NCBI RefSeq assembly: GCF_000835495.1
Contig: NW_015622544.1
Coordinates: forward strand, 5,298,855 to 5,362,854
From: Cladophialophora immunda
Taxonomy: Eukaryota; Ascomycota; Eurotiomycetes; Chaetothyriales; Herpotrichiellaceae
DNA: 64,000 nt
Reading direction: 5' to 3'
Within the stretch, counting starts at the first letter, position 1; every line of letters begins with the position of its first letter. The position numbers were made by a program, and so were the translations under genes. Shown piece after piece: positions 1-10,562 of the stretch. The notes below the pieces were generated by a model, which saw only the letters and a list, made by a program, of their open reading frames with translations, was not told the DNA's origin and made no database searches.

Positions 1-924
1 GAACGAACGCTTTAGATAAGGAGGGGTGGAGTCGTTCCCATTCGCGGCCGCATGTCCTCCATTACCCGTCTCAGTGTCTTTTGCAGGAGAAACCTTGAGG
101 ACAAAATCACGAAGCGGAGTCTTGCTCTGGATTGGAGGATTGGTATCATCATCGCCACTGATCATGGTCGCAAATCTGACAGCACTGGGGGTTGCGAAGA
201 AATGATCAAGCATGAATTTCTTGCCTTCGCTTATCGGGGTTTTGGAATGTAGGCGCTGAGCAGCTGAGAGTCTTGTTGAAGGCGTAGTGGCCTGAAGACC
301 AAGATGGCCATTATCGCGGGCTTTCCTGGGTTTCTGGCTTGGGGTTTGAGCCGCTGGTAACTGTCGCGATCCGTCCTCGCCAGGACCATCAAAGAGCGCG
401 TCGATCTTCCTCTTTCTGCTCCCGGGTGTGCTCTCGACGCTTTTCTTTGATCCCGAATTAGGAAGCAGATCGAATATGCCCAGCACAGTTCCATCTCGTC
501 GCGGAGTTGGCCCAATGGCCTTCGGTATGACTTTTGGTGATATGGATAAAGGTGGGTCGTAAGGATCGATGTCGTTGGGATGCCATAATGACCTCGAAGG
601 AGAAAAGCTCTTTCGGCCTCGATGAGGAGTCAGACTGATCGCACTGTCTGATCGTCCGTGCCTTCGAGTATTCTGATGTAGGCGTGGTGTGTTCAATGCA
701 TCAATGCCGCGTTTCCCCGCAAGCACATCGCGTACTCGGTTATACTCTTTGTACCTCGCCGCAATAACTGCGTCGGCTTTTATGTCACCCTTGCCAGGCT
801 TGCGACCGCCATTCCTCGCAGCAAAGGTTCGTTCGTATTCTTTAAGGTCGACACGAAGTGCGTCTGCTTGAGACTGCAGAGATGCTCGTTTGGGTGTGTC
901 AAGCAAAGGAGTCGATGTGTCCAT
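1..924 (-). CDS. SLD2: DNA replication regulator Sld2/Drc1, 3'-truncated by the window edge
   Basis: An uninterrupted frame of 308 codons runs from an ATG at 924 down to base 1 and stays open at the window edge, so the C-terminus is missing. The N-terminus (about residues 20-65) holds the conserved Sld2 block, with LRVDLKEYERTFAARNGGRK, then GDIKADAVIAARYKEYNRVR. The rest looks disordered and is rich in Ser/Thr-Pro sites (TPKR, TPRL, TPHR, TPRR, TPGS, TPSQ, TPIS, TPLR, SPAK). In yeast, Sld2 phosphorylated by S-phase CDK binds Dpb11 and allows replisome assembly at origins, in the nucleus. The many CDK-type sites fit that role. The start was chosen because the conserved block begins about 20 residues later. 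The family call is confident; regulation of this particular protein is inferred from the family. Confidence 0.85.
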   Translation of the reverse strand, partial: MDTSTPLLDTPKRASLQSQADALRVDLKEYERTFAARNGGRKPGKGDIKADAVIAARYKEYNRVRDVLAGKRGIDALNTPRLHQNTRRHGRSDSAISLTPHRGRKSFSPSRSLWHPNDIDPYDPPLSISPKVIPKAIGPTPRRDGTVLGIFDLLPNSGSKKSVESTPGSRKRKIDALFDGPGEDGSRQLPAAQTPSQKPRKARDNGHLGLQATTPSTRLSAAQRLHSKTPISEGKKFMLDHFFATPSAVRFATMISGDDDTNPPIQSKTPLRDFVLKVSPAKDTETGNGGHAAANGNDSTPPYLKRSF

Positions 925-1528
925 AATAGCTCCAAAGATTCTTCGTAGGGTCAGCGCCGTGCCATTCTGTCAGTCGTGGAGAGCCTACTCGACAGGAATG
1001 CGGAGTGCGATAGATGATAATACGAGTTGCTCGCGACGACACGCTCGAGGCGCGCCGCCATTTACGCGCTCCCACGAGGACCACAAATGAGAAAATGGGC
1101 AAGTTTGCCGATATTTTCCTTGGTCCGCCGCAATTTGGTCAGGGCATGCCACAGGCAAAGCGAGCAATACGGACAACACTACTATGTTGCTTGAGGGCAA
1201 TTTCACAGAAGAACGTTGCAATTGATTTTGTCCCTTCCTGCACCGTCACGGATGTGGGTGAGACTGAGATATCTGCGCTGGATGGAAATCATCTCGATTT
1301 CCTCTAGACTCGTTCGCCTCAGTATTTCCGAATTTTTTTGAGTCCCACGGCGCCTCTTTCTCAAAGAGACAATCTCCCGTAGCTCTTGCACCTGATACTG
1401 CAGGCCGAGCGACAATGTCGTCCTTGCTCTGTTGGCAGTAACGTCGTTGAGTACCTCGTTATTCGCCCGTACCAAGCTCGTCTTCCCACTTCGAGCAAGC
1501 CATATCATCAATAAACAGAGGGCGCCAC
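925..1528. other. Intergenic, SLD2 upstream and RPL28 downstream
   Basis: Holds the 5' flank of SLD2 and the 3' UTR of RPL28, both transcribed leftwards. Short open frames here show no recognisable family. I see no RNA gene or repeat. Confidence 0.5.
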
Positions 1529-2392
1529 TCATGCCACCAACTCAACGACACCGCCAGCCTCCTTGATCTTTCGCTCGGCCTCCTTGCTGAACCACCTTGC
1601 TCTTACAACAATCGGGATCTTGGGAATGCGGCCCTTCCCGAGGACTTTGGAGTATCCGAGGGGAAGGAGGTCTAGGACGGGAGCGGTATCGGTCTTCTTG
1701 CCAGAAACATATGCTTCGCGGGTCTCTTCGGGGACCAATGACCAGAGCTGTGGACTAATGTTAGGTTCTCGTTTCCAATGCAAATCACGGATCGGGGTCT
1801 GACCTTGTCGAGGTTGATGGAGGGTTTCCAGTAGTGGTTTCTGAGCAGGTGGAAGTGTCTCATACCGACCTTACCGAAGTAACTGGTTCGTTCATTAGCA
1901 CTTCTTTAGCCACAAACATCGAGGCATGCGAAGAATGGATCCAACATGACCACCCTTCAGCGGCCTCAAAGTTTCCAAGCGGTAGACGTACCCAGGATGA
2001 TATTTATCCATGTTTGTTCGGTGATGGTGCTGGCCACCGGCAAGACCACGACCACCAGGATGCTTTCGGTGCTTTCCTATACGACCGTGACCAGCGGACA
2101 CATGGCCGCGGCTGAAGAATTCAACAGTTAGCCACGTCCCTCAATTTGACGGATTTCACGGATGAAATCAAGTTTGCGCTGTTCGAGGGGGCAATCAGAG
2201 GCGTAATCGGCGCGTTCGATTCTTGCGATAGCTGATCGGGTCATTGCAGGATCGAGGCGTTGAAAGTGCGGCTTTCGATCGTGGAGCGATTCGTTCGGGT
2301 TGCGCAGGACGACATTCGAATTTCCGACGGAGTGAGAGGGAGCTTGGGGAGTTGACTCACTGCTTTCTCGTCTTGGTCAGTCTCGTGGGCAT
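1529..2392 (-). CDS. RPL28: 60S ribosomal protein L28 (uL15 / L27a), 4 exons
   Basis: Exons on the minus strand are 2392-2361, 2111-1992, 1882-1804 and 1747-1529. They sum to 450 nt, giving 149 residues, the same length as yeast L28. The protein starts [20 protein letters not shown], continues with the basic Gly/His-rich stretch [15 protein letters not shown] and ends AGGVVELVA, all typical of uL15. It is a component of the large cytosolic ribosomal subunit. Introns are 249, 109 and 56 nt. The first donor is GTGAGT and its acceptor follows a GCTAAC branch site; the second has GCTAATGA before the acceptor. The long first intron right after a tiny 32-nt first exon is common in ribosomal protein genes. 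It also contains an open frame (see findings). Confidence 0.95.
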
Positions 2393-3665
2393 TTTGGCGG
2401 CGTCGAGACTGAAGTTGTCGTTGATTGGAATCAAACGTTGGTGGTTGAAGTGGAAGTTCAAGAAAATGTGCGGTCCCCGAACTAGGATTAGCGCTCAGAA
2501 CTCTTGGCAATATTTCACCCGAGGTTCCTCCGGTGGTCAAACCCTCATGCCAACCCACGCAGGCTTGAGGTTCATAACTGTCCAAAGATTCAGACAGACG
2601 ACTGCTCACCCAGATCTGTGGGAACTGGTAACACCCTGCAGTCTACAAAGTAGACTTACGGAGAGGAACGCAGACGGTCGCAGAAACTGCCAGGAAAATA
2701 GCCCCGCCATCCTACATACCTAGGCAATAAACTTATATACAAATCTATCTACAAAGTATCTACACAGTATGTCGCAGTGGTATAACTTTAATCATAGTCC
2801 TAGTCGAGGCTGCTCGACGAAAATAACATGCCCACCGCCAGGATAGGCCTTAAACCCAACTTGACGGCTGGAAGCACCGATCCGGCTCTCTTCAAGCATG
2901 TAGTGTGCGCCCAGAGGATGGTATCATCAGAAATGCTGGGGTTGGCCGCCCAGAACGCCGCGAAAATTCTGTGTGCTGTTGAAGACGTCCACTGCCACCT
3001 CCTCTTTCTAGGTTTTGTTGTGTCATCGAGAGGAAGAATTGGTATTTTGTACGAGTGAGGGGACAGTCTGTCGAGCGCGCCGTCGGTTCACTTAATAGCC
3101 TGTCTTGATTGAGGGACATTGGCCTGTGGCCATGGTCATAGCCGCAGTGAACAAAGCCAGCTATTAGTGAGGCTAACCTTCCAAATATGGTTAGGGCAGC
3201 AACAGTCCAACTCTAGCTTGAAATTAGGCTGCACTACCTTTTGCTGGATGTTGGGAGACAGGAGAGGGCGAGAAGGGCTTAGAAGTGTTTAACAGGGCAG
3301 TATGGTATTGACTACCTAGATACCTAGGTTCGACTACTAGGGTAGGTATGTATATCAATGAAGAAGAGTGTCTGATAGCCACCTCTTTGCGTAGTAGGTG
3401 CCAACGCTCTGAGGCCCGGCCGATCGTCAACCTCTGGACCTCTACACCCACTCATGAACCTTTTCCTCTTCCCCTTTGCCCTCCTTGTGGATCCCCCTAT
3501 TCACGTCATTCGCTTCGTCCAGCTTTATTTCGACTGGATCCAGCCCCGACTCGCCGTGGGAGTTCCGAGACGATTAACGTCGACTGAGCATGAGTCATTG
3601 GGTGTGCAAACCGGAGGTCAATCTGTAGCGCCCTCTGGAGATTCTCACTCTGTAGATGATCCCTT
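2393..3665. other. Intergenic region upstream of RPL28
   Basis: Contains the RPL28 promoter side and the 3' flank of the kinase-like gene. A cluster of TACCTAG/TAGGTA motifs sits at about 3312-3348. The plus-strand open frame at 2244-2723 lies antisense to RPL28 intron 1 and its promoter and shows no family similarity, so I do not call it a gene. Confidence 0.5.
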
Positions 3666-5630
3666 TTAGTGATCATGCAGGACAGAACCGTTCGTCAGTG
3701 TCTGGTAACGGTCGCGGTAAATGTTGATGTCCTCCTCGCACCAGAGGATATCCTTCCCAGCACTTAACAATTGGTCATCAACGTCAAGACCGGCAAGAAA
3801 CCCAGTGAAGACCTCACTTCGAACATTCTCCTGACGCCCCTGTAGAAGTTGGAGGAGTTGGGTTGACTGTACATCTAGAGAGTACCACGGAGCGTCACAC
3901 CAGAGATCCGATTTGTCGGCCCACTGCTGGATTTGCTTGATTGTAAACGGTACGGCCGAGATACCTGGAGAGTCCTTGAGTGAATGTCGAAATGTGGTTA
4001 ACTTTCGATTGACAACACTGGTCATACCTAGACCAAAATCTTCCGCCGGCGCGACGAGGAAAGCGATCCGTAAAAAGGCACGAAAGCCCCACAGGGGGAA
4101 TTTATTATGGCTGCGATAACCAGAGAGCAAGATCAAACAGACCCATCTTAGAATTGCTGCGACGGTTGCGGGCTCGGCACCAAATCGTGATCTGGCAAGG
4201 CTTGCGACCAGAGTCTCAAATAGGAAACGCCACACTGTGGTGTGGCAATGCTCGCGACGCCCCCCATACCAGCCTCGAAAGCGGTGTGTCTGAACATCAA
4301 AGAATGAGAAGTGTTTGGACTTGATGTAGGAGACAGGGATGACTGACGCCATTAGCTGCACCAGGTCAAACTCGAGACCTCCATCAAATTGCTCTTGGTG
4401 TTTGCTGTTGGCCTCGTATTGCCAAACATGATGGTCTGGTCTCGACTCGAGATAACGGCGTTGACCTCGGTCCCTCGAATAAAATTCGACGTGTTCTTGA
4501 TCGAGCACCTTCAGACCACCGATGTCCACCAACACAAGGCGGAATTGTCCAGGTCCGTCTCTTGCGACCATGATGTTGGCTGGCCGTAGATCATCGTATT
4601 GCAAACCTAGAAGCCACAGTTTATAGATCATGGCATGAGCCTCGCAGAATAGGGCATGCCACTGGCAAGCAGAGAATGACTTGAACTCTTGCAGAAGTGA
4701 TCTCTCAACATCACTGTGGTTTGTCGAGCAGTCGGTTTTCAGCCCGGCGGATAGAACCTCCAAAGTGATTGCGTTGTCAATGAACGACGTCATGATTACG
4801 GGGTAGTGGTGTAGTTGCGGCGCTCGAGTTGCCTCTTCGCACTCTCGGACGATGAAGCCGGATGCGACAAAGGACGGGAATCCTTCAACACCGTCGATAG
4901 CATCAAAGCCTTTGCGATGGTGGGAATAGTCTAGCTGCGTTATCGTGAAAAGGAACGCCTCTTTCTCAGCGAGCCCGAGCAAGAGCGAAGGGAAGTTCGG
5001 ATCCTCGTTGCGAGCCTCGTCGTACAAAACTTGGAGTTGGTAGCCCGCGAGTAAAAGTCTACTCACTGAGGGACCGATGGCCCCTGCTTCGAAATCAGCT
5101 GCTAGAAGTGTGCTCTTACTCTGCACGACATCAACACTATCCTCGAGCCAATACACTGGATTGAGGCATTCATTGTCAGCCGTCAATTCGTTGAGGGCGG
5201 CAGCGTGCTCCGGCGTGAAGACCCCGCAGTTGAACTGGTTGCGCAAGCCTTGAGAATGTTTGAAGTCGAATATTTTGAGGACGCAGCGGTTTTCGTGATA
5301 TATCGCAGGGATAGTGCTATCGACCTGATGGATATCCACGAGCAGACAGCAAGACTGCGTACATCCCTTGCCTAGCGCCCCTTCGAGCACCTTTACCACA
5401 GTGAAAAACACCGGTTCACGTTCGCCGTCCACCAACTTTTTGAAGAAGAGTCGTTCTCCAACAGAGTAGGGACCGGGACGGGAGGAGAGAGGACATTTTG
5501 GTTGTAGGACCGAGTCACTGAGTTTGTCTTTTTTACCTGAGATGGGGTCTTTGTTGTCGCAGGATTGGTGCTTGTCGGGTGCATCTTTGCAGGCTGCGGA
5601 CGGAGCAGATTTGATCATGGCTTCTGACAT
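3666..5630 (-). CDS. Protein-kinase-fold protein with unusual catalytic loop, function unknown
   Basis: A single-exon frame of 654 residues from ATG at 5630. I do not recognise a named family, but the landmarks of a kinase-like fold appear in order. NRCVLKIFD (Lys119) resembles the beta-3 VAIK lysine, YDDLRPANIMV (about 345-355) matches the catalytic-loop pattern D-L-x-P-x-N, and LVLVDIGG (about 365-372) stands where DFG is expected. The HRD histidine and arginine are replaced by Tyr and Asp. The region 375-480 (Arg/His-rich, with RGWYGGRREHCHTTVWRF) has no motif I know. Candidate catalytic residues (Lys119, Asp347, Asn352, Asp369) are all present, so it could be active. No signal peptide or membrane segment is obvious. 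Similar kinase-like proteins are frequent and lineage-specific in fungi. It could instead be a pseudokinase or small-molecule phosphotransferase. Confidence 0.7.
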   Translation of the reverse strand: MSEAMIKSAPSAACKDAPDKHQSCDNKDPISGKKDKLSDSVLQPKCPLSSRPGPYSVGERLFFKKLVDGEREPVFFTVVKVLEGALGKGCTQSCCLLVDIHQVDSTIPAIYHENRCVLKIFDFKHSQGLRNQFNCGVFTPEHAAALNELTADNECLNPVYWLEDSVDVVQSKSTLLAADFEAGAIGPSVSRLLLAGYQLQVLYDEARNEDPNFPSLLLGLAEKEAFLFTITQLDYSHHRKGFDAIDGVEGFPSFVASGFIVRECEEATRAPQLHHYPVIMTSFIDNAITLEVLSAGLKTDCSTNHSDVERSLLQEFKSFSACQWHALFCEAHAMIYKLWLLGLQYDDLRPANIMVARDGPGQFRLVLVDIGGLKVLDQEHVEFYSRDRGQRRYLESRPDHHVWQYEANSKHQEQFDGGLEFDLVQLMASVIPVSYIKSKHFSFFDVQTHRFRGWYGGRREHCHTTVWRFLFETLVASLARSRFGAEPATVAAILRWVCLILLSGYRSHNKFPLWGFRAFLRIAFLVAPAEDFGLGMTSVVNRKLTTFRHSLKDSPGISAVPFTIKQIQQWADKSDLWCDAPWYSLDVQSTQLLQLLQGRQENVRSEVFTGFLAGLDVDDQLLSAGKDILWCEEDINIYRDRYQTLTNGSVLHDH

Positions 5631-7104
5631 GGTAGAGCAGAGGGTGATGATGGAAGGAGAGAGATCTCGATGCTCTAGTAGAGGACACGGAAATGAGCTG
5701 AAAGATCAAAGAATAGTGACAGCAACTGGGATGATAAGTTGCCCTGATAGTGGCCTCAGAGTCGTATCACATCCACATCGATCGTTGAGTCAACCTTGAA
5801 GTCTTTCTCATCACAAAAAGCATCTCTAAGCATGATGTCTCACAGAGGCCACAGTAATGTTAACCTTGCCTGTTCATTGAGTTTTTGCGAGCATTGACTT
5901 CGTTCGTTGCGATTTTGGTGTGTGCCTGGCTTCTTTATTCAGTTTTCCGTCAGTAGCCTATATTCTTGAATTCGTCTTGACCATGTTTTTCACTCGCGTG
6001 TCATTCGCCTACCAATTTTGGCACATCAACTGGTGACTCTGATGATTGATAAAGATGAATTCATGAAGAAAGCAGTAGCATGTGGGCAGTAGCGAGGCAA
6101 CAGGATCTCGTCGACTTCTTTCCATCCCTTGTTCCCTGCTGTTTCGTCTCCTCTTCCCAAATCTCTGTGCATTCTCTTTGGTTTCTTCCCCCTACCTAGC
6201 AGGTAGGTACGGTCAGTGACATCCGCCTCCTGTCCCACCGAAGCTGCTACCCAGAAAACTTTCGGCCACAATTTCCTCCTACCTCCTGTATCATGCCTAG
6301 GAAGTACCTAGGTACCCGGCCCTTGCTCCTCAGGCGAACAAGGAGGCAGGAGGAGGGAGTGCGGTTCGTCGTGGTTGACCATGTTAAACCAGTAACGCTG
6401 AGGATTCAACCGTTCTCGTCTGAGAAACCCCGATGAACACCCACAGAGAGGACCAAAGCTCGAAGACCGCTGACCATGATCTGCAGATGAATGGGTGAAT
6501 GAGTATATGTAGATTCCTTGAAGCTGATATCCTTACGGTGACTCGGTTGTTGTGATTGGAGATGATGGACTGAGCCCAGAACACTTGACCGAAGTCCTGT
6601 TCCAGGCGTCTTCGCCTTTGGCACAGCCTCGGATTGCTGCTTTGGTCACCAAGGGACCCCCACCTGCCCTAAACGCCCCGCACTATGAGGGTGGCGTCAG
6701 GCCTAGAAAGATCCGGCGTAATCGCCAACAAAAACTTTTGCTACACAGACCCCAAAGAGTCACTGCCGGCTGCCACCCAGCCTTTTCCCACCAAACAACT
6801 TTTCTTCTAGCTGCGCCTGTCCCATTGCTAAAGCCAATGTAGTATTGATGGGCCGATGGCGTCCCCTACCAACCGCCACATGCTCACTCCTCGCCTCTCC
6901 AATTGGATATGGCTCACCATGCACATCTCTTCTGACATCTTTTTGATATCAGCGACCTGAACTAACTAGACTGAGCGAGCCGCTCGCAGGTGCACCTTTG
7001 TGCTCTGCATCTTCGATCCTCGTGTGACCACTATCTTCACTGCTTGCTGTGACATATAGGATAACCCCCGTGCCATCGTGTGAAGCACTCAGGCTATCGC
7101 GACG
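5631..7104. other. Intergenic, divergent promoter region
   Basis: Lies between the divergent kinase-like gene and the gene at 7105. It holds two clusters of the palindromic motif (CCTACCTAGCAGGTAGGTAC at 6191-6210, and CCTAGG..TACCTAGGTACC at about 6296-6317). No coding frame here looks real. Confidence 0.5.
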
Positions 7105-7929
7105 ATGGCGTCGGCCTTTGCCTTCCTCGAGACCCCGAACCGCGGCGTACCTGACCGCAGACATTCAACTGAGCATCTTGGAGTGTCCTCGACTTCCTTG
7201 TCGCGAAACAGTAGCAGCGCCTCCTTGTCATCTCGCAAATCGGAGCCCGGATGGTTCAGCGCAATGAACAATATGGATCGAAGTCGCGCCTCCTCTGTCC
7301 CGGTGCATACGGCCAAATCGCCCAGTGGATTTAGCAAGCTATTTGGCAGGAAAGAGAAGAAGGAGAAGAAGGACATGGATCACATCATCCTCACCTCTCG
7401 ACATGCAGCCGCTGTCAAGACCAAACTGGCATTGGATCCGAAATACAAGAACGTGCGCAGAGATTCGCCCTCTACTGAACATCTTTCGGGTTCCCAGAAC
7501 ATCTTGCATGTTAGCGCTGGTGAACTGGAGATGAGGCGTCCGCACTCCGGATCGCCCTCGCTTCATGCAGCACGCAACAAAACTGACATGCCTGCCCTCA
7601 CGCGCATTATCAGCGGGGATGAAGCCGATGAACCAGATGAGTGGGAGAAGATGCGGGACGAATGGCGGCAACGCAAAATTCCTACACTGGACACGCAGAT
7701 CATTGAAGGCCAAGTGCTGGACAGCCAAGTTTCGGGACAATCGACGCCCGCAGAAAAGGACTCGAAGGAGGCCCTAACACCACCGCCGCAAATCACTGAA
7801 CTCCAAGCCACCAGGATCCTTTCGACCACAACCATAGGCGACGACGAATATCAGCCGCGACCAGCGAGGACCCATACGCCAATCGGTGGGCGATGGAAAA
7901 AGGATGAGAAGGGTGTTTGGAAGAGATGA
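7105..7929 (+). CDS. Uncharacterised Ser-rich basic protein
   Basis: A single-exon frame of 274 residues. The N-terminal 90 residues are Ser-rich with many possible basophilic phosphosites, followed by a Lys-rich patch (GRKEKKEKKDMD, about 82-93). The middle is acidic and charged (DEADEPDEWEKMRDEWRQRK, about 172-191). The C-terminus is a compact basic/aromatic tail, IGGRWKKDEKGVWKR. Most of the chain looks disordered. No enzymatic motif, signal peptide or membrane segment is visible and I do not recognise a family. The ATG lies in a CGACGATGG context and the frame ends in TGA at 7929. Codon use and the ordered C-terminal tail make a real gene likely, but its function cannot be inferred. Confidence 0.65.
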   Translation: MASAFAFLETPNRGVPDRRHSTEHLGVSSTSLSRNSSSASLSSRKSEPGWFSAMNNMDRSRASSVPVHTAKSPSGFSKLFGRKEKKEKKDMDHIILTSRHAAAVKTKLALDPKYKNVRRDSPSTEHLSGSQNILHVSAGELEMRRPHSGSPSLHAARNKTDMPALTRIISGDEADEPDEWEKMRDEWRQRKIPTLDTQIIEGQVLDSQVSGQSTPAEKDSKEALTPPPQITELQATRILSTTTIGDDEYQPRPARTHTPIGGRWKKDEKGVWKR

Positions 7930-10562
7930 GGCGTCTTGGAACTCTGAATGCATCACCTTCCACTTTCGCCCATCAACCGCGTTCGGATCAAATCTCGTAC
8001 CTTGATCTCAGATTGCTTTGGGAAGAGCGATACGATAATACTACGGCAACTCTGCAACATGGCACCATACCAAGCCACCTTACCCGAGCCCGGGATCAAT
8101 CGCCAGACTTGGAGCGATGTGGATGTTGATATAGGAAAGGAGCACTGTCTATTCGTGGAATGCTATCGGCTGAGTGAGGAAAGTTTCTATCCATTTCTCT
8201 ATATCCCCGAACAGCGACTCTACCGAGCCTGGTTCGAACTCCTGCATCGGTGCTGTGGCAGTTGGATCGGACTGCTTGCTCACTGAGGAAGTCATTTTCA
8301 GCACGATAAAAATGCCGAATGTTCGAGCTTACACTAGCTCTCCTCGGCGGTCGGTTGGGAGAGGACATTCTCTCAACACGCTGGATATTCTCAGATGCTG
8401 AGCATTCCCTTGGCTACTCCATCATCTGGGCCTGAGAGGAACAGCATCGACGAGGAAATCTTCAGTCACAGGCGTAAAGAGCAGGGCTCGTATTACAATG
8501 GTTTAAGTCGCCTATTGCATGTGACCCAAACTGAGAAGTTAATCGCAAAATGTGGAACTGGCGGTCGCTGATTGCAAAGTACATAGGTACCCAGCATATA
8601 CTCCGTAATGATTAATAGATGAAGGGTGACCTTCATTGATAACAGATATTTCGTCCATCTTTGGAAAGCGGTGCCCCGTCCTTTTATCTATACTATTTGC
8701 TATCTCTCGAGAACGTGTTGTTCTCATCGAGTACACATTACCTGCTTGGATCTAACGTGCCTTCCGAGTCCATCCATGCGACTTATATTCAACTTGACAC
8801 GATGCGCCCCTTGAATCCTTGACGACAAATTGTTTTCGAAACTCCTGTCGGCGATGATCTCTTCCCACAGCTATTCATGCCATTGTTAAGCAGGTACCTT
8901 TGAAACACCACTCCGCTCGACTTTTGGAAGGGTTCTTTCTTTCCTTCTGATCATGCAAGCGGTCGATATCATTACAAGACTGCATGGCTACCTCCGGCCA
9001 TGGCAAGATTATCCAGATAGTAATCGTCCCTTGTGTCTACAGCTCCCTCCCGAAGGACTCACCGTGAATCGGGATTGAGGCGCAAGGCTGTGACCATAGC
9101 AAGGCGACTGCGGGCGACCATCTGATTTGTTTCCGTTCTCTTGGGCCCTTTCCCAGCCTGATTGAATTAGCTGCGCAGCTTTCACATCTTACACTGTTTG
9201 CTATTTCTTTTTCAAAGACAACGACGAGCAAAACAATCTGACGACTGCGCTGTGCGCTCTACTCCATCAACTCTTCAGTGCACGCCACAATTGAGTCTCT
9301 ACCTTCATCTGTGAATGCATACGAGAAGGTTCTCCAAAAGGTGGACCAAAAACTCCGCGAAAGGTGAGGGACAGCCTTTTCGTTTGAGCACGGAAATACT
9401 AACCTCTCAGTCAACACCGCATCAGGCGTGTGCTGACAGCCAAATCCATTGACGAGACGACGGAATGAGGCCTCCTGCAGAACAAAGGAACAGAGTCGCG
9501 GATCGAGATTTTGCAGGCGGTCACCAGTTTCAACCCTCATGGTGCCCATTCCGCCCTGTGGCAAACCTGCGCCGGCTATGCAGACTCGATGGAGCAAGAG
9601 CAGCGTGGATTGCCAGGGGTCAATAGCCGAAAGCCACGGATCCTGGTTCATGGATCAACGGATGAGATCGCCCTGGATCTCTCAACATTCGATTCTCTCT
9701 TCTGCGCCCAGCCAATCCTCCATCCACCACGACCTTCGTTCCGTCGGATCGACCACCTCAATATCCTCAACTCGCTCTCTCAGGAAACAGGTCATGGACA
9801 AGAGGAGGCATGATGAGGGGCCTGGCAATGAAATACGAGGATCTGACACCTTGCTGTCCCACCACGCAAGCCACTACGTGGTGCTACTGCCCTTTTGTTG
9901 ACGACATCCGGCAAATCAGCACCATCTCAAACTTTTTTCCCACCAGTGGCTGCCGACCGAGGCATCCTACCGGCACGACTCCCCCCTTCGTCGCTGCTTA
10001 AAAATCATGCGCAAACATGGGGATTTCCAACGACCCCGCCACTGATAAACCGCCAGTGTTGATCCACGCGAGGGCGGTGGAACGTTGGTGCACGGCGGTG
10101 GCATCAATGCCAGTGACAGACTGACAGTGGCATGTTTGGCAGCACCACCTCTTGTCACACATCGTCTATCTCCGGGCTGCCCTCTTGTCTCCTTATTCTT
10201 CCCTTCCCTTCTCCATCAAAGTATGGTTGCCGCTCGTCCATTTTCCATCCCTGGGCGCCCCGCTTGCAAACCACGGGGCTCTACCATGACTGGCCTGCAC
10301 GGCATCTCATTCCGAGTCTTCAGCCAGTATACGCCCTTTGCTCAATTGTTGTAAGTACACCGCAAGAAACCGTGTGGAATTTTCACACTAGGTTGGTTTG
10401 GTTCTTTGCCTCTGGTGTCTTTTTGCTTCCCACCATTCTCTCGCTTTGGCCGACATCTACTCGTTCTCTACCACGCCATAAAAAACATTGCTTCGGCTTC
10501 TTAGACCTTGTTCTGTTTACTATTCAGTCCATTCTCATGCGATCGATCCCCCGTCCCCCACA
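7930..10562. other. Long intergenic region with one candidate small spliced frame
   Basis: About 2.6 kb between two plus-strand genes. It includes the 3' flank of the 7105 gene and the promoter of the MFS gene. Apart from the candidate at 9279-9468 I could not build a convincing gene. Frames such as 9259-9651 (minus) and 9449-9901 (plus) have no family signal. Confidence 0.4.
9279..9468 (+). CDS. Candidate 3' exons of a small unannotated protein
   Basis: A good intron lies at 9364-9410 (47 nt, donor GTGAGG, TACTAAC branch site, acceptor CTCTCAG). Joining 9279-9363 to 9411-9468 gives a helical, charged frame containing NAYEKVLQKVDQKLRE and ending SIDETTE before a TGA. An upstream acceptor (CTTCAG ending at 9278, with CTGAC about 40 nt before it) suggests an earlier exon, but I could not find its donor or a start codon. 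I do not recognise the protein. This is a partial, low-confidence model resting on splice signals and frame continuity. Confidence 0.3.

Noticed and set aside
2112..2360. snoRNA hosted in RPL28 intron 1
   Set aside because: Ribosomal protein introns often host snoRNAs, but I found no convincing C/D or H/ACA boxes.
2244..2723. Plus-strand 159-codon frame upstream of RPL28
   Set aside because: It overlaps RPL28 exon 1 and intron 1 in antisense and has no family signal.
8226..8250. tRNA T-loop-like GGTTCGAACTCC
   Set aside because: The flanking bases do not form the 5-bp T stem, and no anticodon or acceptor stem fits on either strand.
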